A stretch of 7,294 nt of DNA from Eubacteriales bacterium (GTDB taxonomy: Bacteria; Bacillota_A; Clostridia; Christensenellales; Aristaeellaceae). The DNA lies in the NCBI GenBank assembly GCA_028692205.1, contig JAQUXV010000125.1:1-7294 (forward strand). Reading direction: 5' to 3'. A program made the position numbers and the translations under genes. Below are positions 1-5,192 of this stretch, in pieces; position 1 is the first letter of the stretch, and every line of letters begins with the position of its first letter. The notes under the pieces are model-generated. The model did no database searches. It was given only the letters and a program-made list of their open reading frames with translations, and was not told where the DNA came from.

Positions 1-509
1 TGTTTTTAATCGGCACTCGCAACGAGGACGGAACCGCCCACTTTGCGCCGATTTCGTGGATCAGTTACACGTGGGGGCCTCCGTGCTGCCTGGTGATCAG
101 CATCAGCGGAGCGACCCGGAAAAAGCAGACGACGGCAAATGTCGAGCGCACCGGTATGCTTTCGGCAACGGTGGTCACGCCCGATCTGCTGCCGTTTGCG
201 GAGGGGCATAACCGCGCCACGGAGCGTGCGAACGGGGCTGTACAGCAGGCAGTGGAAAAGGGGCGCGTTCTGGATGTGCCGTTGCTGCAGGGGGCGAAAT
301 GGTCCTATGAATGCGAAGTCATCCAAACGGTGCGTATCGGAAAATGCGATACGTTTTTTGCCGCTTTTCGGCATGTGAATGTGCGGGAGGATATTCAAAA
401 GCTAGATTTTATCGACCTGAGGGCGGTCAACCCCGTGATCTATTCGCCCGACCATTATTTTACGGTCGGCGAGCATCTGGGGAAAATCGGCGATTACTCG
501 GCAAAATAA
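1..509 (+). CDS. Flavin reductase-like domain protein (5' partial)
   Basis: The reading frame is already open at base 3 and ends at TAA 507-509, so 168 C-terminal residues are present and the true start lies upstream of the window. The visible N-terminal part (GTRNEDGTAHFAPISWIS, then a WGPP segment and an ISISGATRKKQTTANV segment) resembles the FMN-binding split-barrel of the flavin reductase/flavoredoxin family, in which a G(T)-x-DG-x-x-x-APxS stretch is followed by PP and a K-x-T-x-x-N region lining the flavin. Proteins of this family are cytoplasmic, bind FMN and use NAD(P)H or a partner to reduce flavin or small substrates. No partner gene is visible, so the substrate is unknown. The family call rests on motif similarity alone. 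Confidence 0.82.
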   Translation, partial: FLIGTRNEDGTAHFAPISWISYTWGPPCCLVISISGATRKKQTTANVERTGMLSATVVTPDLLPFAEGHNRATERANGAVQQAVEKGRVLDVPLLQGAKWSYECEVIQTVRIGKCDTFFAAFRHVNVREDIQKLDFIDLRAVNPVIYSPDHYFTVGEHLGKIGDYSAK

Positions 510-540
510 ACCGATTGGGGTTCCCCTTTGCGAAACGGCA

Positions 541-549
541 TGGTATGAT
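541..549 (+). promoter_or_regulatory. Extended -10 promoter for the CDP-alcohol transferase gene
   Basis: TGGTATGAT fits the extended -10 pattern TGn followed by a -10 hexamer (TATGAT, 5 of 6 consensus bases). The hexamer 17 bases upstream (TTCCCC, 521-526) is a poor -35, as is common for extended -10 promoters. It lies in the short gap between the flavin reductase stop and the next gene, so the next gene may be transcribed independently. This is pattern evidence only. Confidence 0.4.
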
Positions 550-588
550 CCGGATAGAGACAAAACCGAACAATACGTGCGGGAGGGG

Positions 589-1146
589 ATGACGATCAGG
601 CATATACCGAACATGCTTTCCATCGCACGAATCCTGCTTTCGCTTCTGCTGCTATGCACAGGCGTGTTCTCCCCATTATTTTTCATTCTCTATCTGTGCT
701 GCGGAATCAGCGATTTCCTGGACGGGTATATCGCCAGAAAAACAAACAGCGTAAGCCCTTCCGGCGCGGCGCTGGACAGCGTTGCGGACGCCGTGTTTTT
801 CGGCGTTATCCTATGGCTGTTCATCCCCCGGCTTTTATGGCCCGGCTGGTTATTGGGGTGGATTGGGCTGATTATCCTGATCCGTCTGGTTTCGCTGGCG
901 GTAGGGTATGTAAAATTCCGCTCGGTAGCGTTTATCCATACCTGCGCCAACAAGGCGACCGGTTTTCTGGTGTTTTGCCTGCCGCTTTTCTACTGTTGGA
1001 TGGACTCCACCCTCGCTATGGGCTTCGTCTGCGCGGTCGCAAGCGTATCGGCGATTGAGGAGTTGTTGATAAACGGAACCTCCCGGACATTGATGCGGGA
1101 TCGAAAGAGTATTTTCGAATCACCCGATGGGGACAAAGCCGCTTGA
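589..1146 (+). CDS. CDP-alcohol phosphatidyltransferase family membrane enzyme
   Basis: This integral membrane protein (185 residues from ATG 589) contains the complete CDP-alcohol phosphotransferase signature D-x2-DG-x2-AR-x8-G-x3-D-x3-D: D42, D45, G46, A49, R50, G59, D63 and D67. The acidic residues hold two divalent metals and transfer a phosphatidyl or similar group from a CDP-linked donor to an alcohol, typically in phospholipid synthesis (PgsA-like enzymes). Hydrophobic segments flank the motif at about residues 10-23, 28-42, 68-84, 86-107 and 123-138, and the length suits the family. The acceptor alcohol cannot be told from sequence, so no symbol is given. The start is uncertain. ATG 589 gives the usual family beginning (IRHIPNMLSIARIL) but GGGAGG 581-586 sits only about 2 bases before it; GTG 577 would add four residues and lacks a good ribosome site. 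Confidence 0.9.
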   Translation: MTIRHIPNMLSIARILLSLLLLCTGVFSPLFFILYLCCGISDFLDGYIARKTNSVSPSGAALDSVADAVFFGVILWLFIPRLLWPGWLLGWIGLIILIRLVSLAVGYVKFRSVAFIHTCANKATGFLVFCLPLFYCWMDSTLAMGFVCAVASVSAIEELLINGTSRTLMRDRKSIFESPDGDKAA

Positions 1147-1210
1147 AACCGGGAAAGGCTGTTTGCACCCGGGCAATGATGACGTGAGCATCCCGCCGGG
1201 GACCGAAGGG

Positions 1211-1219
1211 TGTTATAAT
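1211..1219 (+). promoter_or_regulatory. Extended -10 promoter upstream of the GNAT/DUF1697 pair
   Basis: TGTTATAAT is an exact TGn plus consensus TATAAT. There is no recognisable -35 at 17 bases (TCCCGC, 1191-1196), which extended -10 promoters can do without. Transcription would start near 1226 and leave an approximately 140-base leader before the GNAT start, containing a good ribosome site (GGAGG, 1242-1246) and one or two tiny ORFs. Confidence 0.6.
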
Positions 1220-1250
1220 CAATAACTGGGAAATTATATCTGGAGGCGCA

Positions 1251-1316
1251 ATGAACCCTGCCCTCAGGAAGGCTTCGCGAACCGAAAATGAGCTTGCCTC
1301 AAGGGGAAACAAGTGA
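1251..1316 (+). CDS. Possible 21-residue leader peptide
   Basis: ATG 1251 follows GGAGG (1242-1246) at a 4-base spacing and opens a 21-codon ORF (MNPALRKASRTENELASRGNK) ending at TGA 1314-1316. That stop overlaps an ATG at 1316 (TGATG) opening a second, 10-codon ORF (MYRNVLPTMA, stop 1346-1348), which ends just before the GGGAGG site of the GNAT gene. The peptide is basic and hydrophilic, with no signal or known motif. The ribosome site and stop/start overlap are what suggest translation; the ORF is short enough to arise by chance. Confidence 0.3.
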   Translation: MNPALRKASRTENELASRGNK

Positions 1317-1367
1317 TGTATAGAAATGTGTTACCGACTATGGCCTGATAGGGAGGCATGCGAAACG

Positions 1368-1877
1368 GTGAAAATTCATACGCGGCGGTGCGACATCCGG
1401 CCATTTTTGGAAAGCGATCTGGACGATTTTATGCGCTACCGGAACGAGGAGCACTGGATGCGCTTTCAGGGCTTTAAGGGGCTTACGAGGGAAGCTTATA
1501 CCGAAGCGCTGCTGGGCGAACCGGTTTTAACAAACGGTGCGCAGCTGGCTATAGTCCGCCGGGAGGATGGGCGGCTGATCGGCGATCTGTACCTGAAACG
1601 TGAGCCGGACGCCTATTGGATGGGGTATACGGTCTGCCCCGAAGCTGCCCGGCGGGGATATGCGTTTGAGGCGGCTTCCGCCCTCCTTGCATGGATCGGG
1701 CGCGAAGGCGGCACAACCGTCCGCGCGGGCGTGCTGCCGGAGAATTTCGCTTCCGTGAACCTGTTGAAGAAGCTCGGTTTTGTATGGGCAGATACGGACG
1801 GGGACGAGCATGTTTACGAACTACGGCTGCCGCGGACGGGTGGGAACGGCGAAACGGAGAAGGAGCGTAACGGATGA
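1368..1877 (+). CDS. GNAT family N-acetyltransferase
   Basis: A 169-residue GCN5-related acetyltransferase of the RimJ/RimL-like type, which would transfer acetyl from acetyl-CoA to an amine (protein N-terminus, antibiotic or small molecule; the target is unknown). The order is typical: an N-terminal beta strand and RPFLESDLDDF at 11-21, a beta hairpin around 58-76 (AIVRREDGRLIGD), the acetyl-CoA loop at 94-101 (ARRGYAFE), and the C-terminal PENFASVNLLKKLGF at 124-138, matching the family's N-x-x-S-x-x-x-x-x-K-x-GF. The first position of the Q/R-x-x-G-x-G/A loop is Ala94 rather than Gln/Arg. GTG 1368 is chosen because the domain begins there and GGGAGG lies at 1351-1356; an upstream in-frame ATG at 1326 would add 14 unlikely residues without a usable ribosome site. 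The stop overlaps the next start by ATGA (1874-1877), implying coupled translation. Confidence 0.88.
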   Translation: MKIHTRRCDIRPFLESDLDDFMRYRNEEHWMRFQGFKGLTREAYTEALLGEPVLTNGAQLAIVRREDGRLIGDLYLKREPDAYWMGYTVCPEAARRGYAFEAASALLAWIGREGGTTVRAGVLPENFASVNLLKKLGFVWADTDGDEHVYELRLPRTGGNGETEKERNG

Positions 1878-2299
1878 TCTATACAGCGCTGTTCCGGGGT
1901 ATCAACGTCGGCGGTCAAAACACCGTAAAAATGGCCGAACTTCGGCAGATGCTGCTTTCGCTTGGCCTTGACGGTGTGAAGACGTATATTCAGAGCGGCA
2001 ACGCGGTGTTTGTGTCCGAACTGAATGGGGAAACCCTGCGGCGGATGATCTGTGAGGGGTTCCAAAAACATTTTGGCTTCGATGCCGACGTGGCGGTGCG
2101 CAGCATGGAGGAGATTGGCGCATTGATCGACCGGCTGCCGTTTTCGGCGGAGGAAATCGAAGCTGCGCAGACTGCCGACCCCAAAGTGGAACATCTATAT
2201 GTATACTTCCTGCATCAGCCGCCGGAACCGGCGCGGTTTGCGCCTGCGGGGAGCATGGCGACGGGCTTGCGAAAGGCGATCGGGAGATGTACCTGCTGA
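1874..2299 (+). CDS. DUF1697 family protein, N-terminal part ended early by a frameshift
   Basis: The first 126 residues are a clear DUF1697 protein: the hallmark start MIYTALFRGINVGGQNTVKM, then AELRQMLLSLGLDGVKTYIQSGN at 21-43 and a helical region to about residue 90. The biochemical role of DUF1697 is unknown to me; proteins are usually about 180 residues. After Gly126 (codon 2249-2251) the frame continues with 15 unrelated residues to a TGA at 2297-2299, giving 141 residues. The expected C-terminus is present in the -1 frame down to 2433. Adding one G to the GGGG run at 2248-2251 restores a continuous 186-residue protein. The gene overlaps the GNAT stop by ATGA and should be co-translated with it. 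Whether this is a true mutation or an assembly or sequencing error cannot be decided here. Confidence 0.88.
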   Translation: MIYTALFRGINVGGQNTVKMAELRQMLLSLGLDGVKTYIQSGNAVFVSELNGETLRRMICEGFQKHFGFDADVAVRSMEEIGALIDRLPFSAEEIEAAQTADPKVEHLYVYFLHQPPEPARFAPAGSMATGLRKAIGRCTC

Positions 2300-2433
2300 G
2301 TCGGCAGAGCATTCGCCTGTCGAAAACGGCGGCCTGCGCCGCGAAAGCGTTTGCTTCCGCAACGGTACGGAACTGGAAAACCGTTCGGAAACTGTACGAA
2401 ATGATGGGGGAGATGCAAAGGGGGTCGCGATAA
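2251..2433 (+). pseudogene. Detached C-terminal part of the DUF1697 gene
   Basis: Read in the frame starting at 2251 (GAG), this stretch gives 60 residues, including GDREMYLLSRQSIRLSK and ATVRNWKTVRKLYEMM, which match the conserved end of DUF1697 proteins (the ATxRNWxTVxKL block). It ends at TAA 2431-2433. It has no start codon or ribosome site of its own suited to independent expression, so it would be made only if the frameshift is an artefact or if ribosomes slip on the GGGG run. GGG at 2249-2251 could slip back to GGG at 2248-2250, but the preceding GCG would not re-pair well, so programmed slippage is unlikely. Confidence 0.8.
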
Positions 2434-2556
2434 GCCTGCGGATATTGCTGCCGAAGCGTCGCCAAAGTTTACCGGGCCGATCAGTTGCGGAGACGAAGGG
2501 ATCGTATGCAATTAAAACGCAGACTGTAATAAACCGACTTGTCTGCCGGGCAATTC

Positions 2557-2603
2557 GCGAAGGGCGGAAGCGTACTGCACAAACGTACGCTTCCGCCCTT
2601 TGC
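2557..2603. terminator. Long hairpin between convergent genes, likely bidirectional terminator
   Basis: Two 19-base arms (2557-2575 and 2585-2603) pair at 18 of 19 positions around a 9-base loop. The core is AGGGCGGAAGCGTAC against its exact complement. It lies between the end of the DUF1697 gene and the end of the minus-strand dehydrogenase gene, where a two-way terminator is expected. There is no proper T-tract on either side (only GGATTTAGTTT on the plus side), so it could instead be an mRNA-stabilising stem or a copy of a dispersed palindromic repeat. Confidence 0.5.
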
Positions 2604-2648
2604 GGATTTAGTTTGTAGGGCTACGCCCCTGCACAGCGCTGAGGCACG

Positions 2649-4172
2649 TTACCCCTCCAGCTCGGACACCGCTTTCGGATACTCCCTCTCCGGCTCATCC
2701 TTACCGTGCAGCGGTGTCCACACCTGCGCGAAGAACGGGTCCACCTTTGCGCGCGCCGCATAGTTCCAGCTTTCACGCTCACACTGCGGGCACCAGTGGC
2801 CCCCTTCCAGCACCAGGCGGGGGCTGGCCTCGAAGGTGTGCCCGAAGGCGCATTGGAATTTCAGCTTCCCGCGCCAGTCGCCCGTCCGCATGGCTTTGCT
2901 CAGGCATACGCCGCCGCGAAAACGCGCGGCTTTTTGGACCTCCGCTAAATCCAACTCGCTTTCCGGCTTGGTTTCATCGTATCCGTGATCGATGGGGATG
3001 ACTGTGTTCCAGTCGGTGAAACGCTTAAAATCGTTGATATTGTCCGGAATAGCTTCCCAGTTTTCGCGGCTGCCCCAATAAGCGTTAATGCGGTCTTCCA
3101 GATTGCTTTCGAGAAAGTGCAGCGTTCCGTGCTCCGTTCGCGCAAGCTTGCTAAACATCCGCCGGAGGATGCCGCCCATCAGCCGCCGACCGCCCGGCAG
3201 ACGGCAGAGGGTTTGGGAAAGCGTAGCCGTGAAACCGAGATTTTTCAGGTATTCGGCATAAAAATATTGAATGGAATCGCTGCGAAAATGCAGGTAGTTT
3301 TCCAGCCGGTCGGAATCCAGATAATACTGCCCGTGAAAATTGCGGGTGGCGAACCATTTGGGGCTGATGATGCTTTGGAGACCGGTAAGGCCGAGAGCGT
3401 CGCAAAGCTCCTGCAACAGGGTGTATGCGTCCGCCCGGCAGCTTTCACCCCCGCCGACATTGTAGATGTGTCCCCAAAACGGGGAGGGCAGCGTACCATC
3501 CGCCTCAAATCGGCACAAATTCCGCAGCATAACGCCCGAATCCCGGTCGGATACGTATTCCAGCACGTTGTTCAGGCAGTTGTGCAGGATAATCGCGTCC
3601 CGGATTTTGCTCATCGCGAGGCCCATGATACCGGTCTGCCGGAGGCTGACCCAGTATTTCAGCCCGGATTCGATCAGCAGCCGCTCCGCGGCGACTTTGG
3701 AAACGGCGTAATAATCGAAGATACTCGGTTTGATGGGGTCGCCAACCCGCCCCCAGTGGATGGGCGGCATCCGGTCGCCCGTTTCGGCGACGGTGCCGAT
3801 GGAGACCAATTTTACTTCCTCCATGCGTTCCTGCTCGCGGATGGCGCGAAGCAGGTTTTTCATGCTGCCGTAATTCACTTTCATGGCCAGCTCGGGGTAA
3901 TAGTCCGCCGTGGGGGAAACCAGCGCCGCGACGTGCAGGATGATATCTACATCCCGCACGCAGGCGGCAACATCATCGAAATTTGTGAGATCGCCCTGCC
4001 GAACCGTGAGCCCATTGAGGTTCCGGTACGGCGCAAGCTTCTTCCGGTCGGTAGCGGATTCCAGCGAGAGAACGACGATTTCCTGCCTGTCACGATCCTG
4101 CAGCAGTTCGCGCAGCACGGCAAAGCCCATGCCGCCTGTGGCGCCTGTTAATAAAACACGCTGTTTCTTCAT
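2649..4172 (-). CDS. NAD-dependent epimerase/dehydratase (extended SDR) with C-terminal zinc-binding module
   Basis: The first 310 or so of 507 residues form an extended short-chain dehydrogenase/reductase: TGATGGMG at 9-16 gives the G-x-x-G-x-x-G dinucleotide loop, D61 follows in the usual QGDLTN position, HVAALV lies at 80-85, and the catalytic Ser124 (VSIGT), Tyr155 and Lys159 (YAVSK) are intact. Such enzymes oxidise, epimerise or dehydrate sugar-nucleotides or similar alcohols with NAD(P). The substrate is not evident. Extended SDRs are usually 300-350 residues; here about 90 linker residues lead to AARFRGGVCLS (415-425) and a C441-x3-H445...C461-x2-C464 module (CAFGHTF and GHWCPQC) that looks like a zinc ribbon or treble clef. 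ATG 4172 is preceded by AGGAGCG (complement of 4178-4184) with 5 bases between. It is transcribed alone and faces the GNAT/DUF1697 unit. Confidence 0.9.
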   Translation of the reverse strand: MKKQRVLLTGATGGMGFAVLRELLQDRDRQEIVVLSLESATDRKKLAPYRNLNGLTVRQGDLTNFDDVAACVRDVDIILHVAALVSPTADYYPELAMKVNYGSMKNLLRAIREQERMEEVKLVSIGTVAETGDRMPPIHWGRVGDPIKPSIFDYYAVSKVAAERLLIESGLKYWVSLRQTGIMGLAMSKIRDAIILHNCLNNVLEYVSDRDSGVMLRNLCRFEADGTLPSPFWGHIYNVGGGESCRADAYTLLQELCDALGLTGLQSIISPKWFATRNFHGQYYLDSDRLENYLHFRSDSIQYFYAEYLKNLGFTATLSQTLCRLPGGRRLMGGILRRMFSKLARTEHGTLHFLESNLEDRINAYWGSRENWEAIPDNINDFKRFTDWNTVIPIDHGYDETKPESELDLAEVQKAARFRGGVCLSKAMRTGDWRGKLKFQCAFGHTFEASPRLVLEGGHWCPQCERESWNYAARAKVDPFFAQVWTPLHGKDEPEREYPKAVSELEG

Positions 4173-4232
4173 AACTGCGCTCCTATCATACCGTCACAGA
4201 AGTGATTCAACGAAACAATCCCTGTACTTATT

Positions 4233-4261
4233 ATCATACCGTTATACGGCTGATAACACAA
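4233..4261 (-). promoter_or_regulatory. Candidate promoter of the minus-strand dehydrogenase gene
   Basis: On the minus strand TTGTGT (4261-4256) and TATGAT (4238-4233) are separated by exactly 17 bases. The -10 is good (5 of 6) and the -35 weak (3 of 6). The start would fall near 4226, about 54 bases before the start codon. The spacer contains a small dyad, CCGT-TAT-ACGG (4239-4249), which could be a protein-binding site or chance. Confidence 0.4.
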
Positions 4262-4399
4262 CTGCCGGTTACTGATAAACGGAGGCTGATCGGTATGTTT
4301 CGGGATAGGACCGCGCTTTCCCGCGGAAGGGGGAAACGATAACGTGCTGTTCGGGAAGATACCAGAAGAACGAAATGTGGATTGGAAATGAAACAAATA

Positions 4400-4428
4400 T
4401 TGACATTAATGGGTGAAAAAGTTATGAT
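4400..4428 (+). promoter_or_regulatory. Near-consensus sigma-A promoter of the secreted protein gene
   Basis: TTGACA (4400-4405, perfect) and TATGAT (4423-4428, 5 of 6) are separated by 17 bases, the optimal spacing, in a locally AT-rich stretch. Transcription should begin near 4435, giving a very short leader before AAGGAG (4442-4447) and ATG 4457. This is the strongest promoter-like sequence in the window and predicts high or constitutive expression. Confidence 0.85.
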
Positions 4429-4456
4429 TTGGTTATAAGAAAAGGAGTGATACTTC

Positions 4457-4999
4457 ATGAAAAAACTGACTTGCATCATCCTTGCACTCTGTCTCCTTTC
4501 CTTTACAACGATAGCTTTCGCCACGCCCGATCAGCCGTTTGTGAGCGGAACGGATTACAGCGAGAAATTCAACGAATACGGCGCTGTGCCAAGTATGCTC
4601 AACTTCGGCAGCGCCCCTAAACTGAGCCCGGGCGAAAGCCTCTACGACGTCAAAACGAAAACGATCAAAAAGATCAAGGCGTCAACACTGGCAAATGGTC
4701 TGGACTCCGCCACCTATTACTGTTACGCGAAATGGCAGTTTGCGCACGGCTTTGCCGAGTACAACATCGACGCCATGCTGGTGATGACCACGCCCGCCGG
4801 AGACTATTACGCCGTCTATAACTCCTGGGACTTGATCGACATTGAAAACAAGACGATTTGCAGCTGGTTCTTCGATGTGACGGACATGCTGCAGCGCTGT
4901 CTGGAAGACAACGAGGGCGCGTTCCCCAAGGGAATCTACTCTTTCTCAATGTTCTTTAACGACATGGCTTTCCGTGTGACCAAGCTGACCGTGAACTAA
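4457..4999 (+). CDS. Small secreted protein of unknown family
   Basis: I do not recognise this 180-residue protein. Residues 1-22 form a classic Sec signal peptide: MKK, a hydrophobic core (LTCIILALCLLSFTTIAFA) and a signal peptidase I site AFA before TPDQ. The cysteine at 12 is preceded by L-A-L, a poor lipobox, so a released or wall-associated protein is more likely than a lipoprotein. The mature part of about 158 residues is rich in Tyr, Phe and Trp, has three cysteines (89, 135, 148) and no membrane anchor, LPXTG or recognisable repeat. Alternating stretches such as AMLVMTTPAGDYYAVYNSW (106-124) and YSFSMFFNDMAFRVTKLTV (161-179) suggest a beta-sandwich fold; that is inference. AAGGAG (4442-4447) lies 9 bases before the ATG. 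It is a single-gene unit with its own strong promoter and a hairpin after it. Confidence 0.85.
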   Translation: MKKLTCIILALCLLSFTTIAFATPDQPFVSGTDYSEKFNEYGAVPSMLNFGSAPKLSPGESLYDVKTKTIKKIKASTLANGLDSATYYCYAKWQFAHGFAEYNIDAMLVMTTPAGDYYAVYNSWDLIDIENKTICSWFFDVTDMLQRCLEDNEGAFPKGIYSFSMFFNDMAFRVTKLTVN

Positions 5000-5026
5000 G
5001 CTGTTTTAAAATCGGTATGGCTGACG

Positions 5027-5058
5027 CGCGCCCGTCCCCCGCAAGGGAGGCGGGCGCG
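5027..5058 (+). terminator. GC-rich hairpin with GCAA loop after the secreted protein gene
   Basis: Arms 5027-5040 and 5045-5058 pair at 13 of 14 positions (one G-U wobble, one C-A mismatch) around a GCAA tetraloop of the stable GNRA type. It starts 28 bases after the stop codon. The downstream T-run is short (GCGCTTTCC), so termination may be only partly intrinsic. Confidence 0.65.
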
Positions 5059-5122
5059 GCGCTTTCCGTGGGATTAACAGATTGCCGCCCCTGCCTGGCC
5101 TGACCCGGGAGCCTTGCCACGC

Positions 5123-5151
5123 TTGAAAGATACCGCTGAATGCGTTATACT
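5123..5151 (+). promoter_or_regulatory. Sigma-A promoter of fhs
   Basis: TTGAAA (5123-5128) and TATACT (5146-5151) with a 17-base spacer lie 42 bases before the fhs start. The predicted start near 5158 falls inside the 8-base palindrome GCACGTGC (5156-5163), a possible operator. The leader is only about 35 bases, so a ZTP or other riboswitch in front of fhs is not supported. Confidence 0.75.
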
Positions 5152-5192
5152 GTTCGCACGTGCATTTTGGCAAACGTAGGGGAGGAACCTGA

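Noticed and set aside
2199..2618. 139-codon plus-strand frame across the end of the DUF1697 gene
   Set aside because: The -1 frame in the same stretch carries the conserved DUF1697 C-terminus, and this frame runs through the terminator hairpin.
2985..4151. 388-codon plus-strand open frame antisense to the dehydrogenase gene
   Set aside because: It has no family-like motifs, lacks a good ribosome site, and lies opposite a clear enzyme gene; long antisense frames are expected in GC-rich DNA.
4295..4342. 15-codon plus-strand ORF (MFRDRTALSRGRGKR) with GGAGG 9 bases upstream
   Set aside because: It is very short, lies before the mapped promoter of the next gene, and its sequence looks like chance basic composition.
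5059..5192. ZTP-type riboswitch before fhs, as found before fhs in some bacteria
   Set aside because: The promoter at 5123-5151 leaves only about 35 leader bases, and the characteristic conserved segments are not seen.
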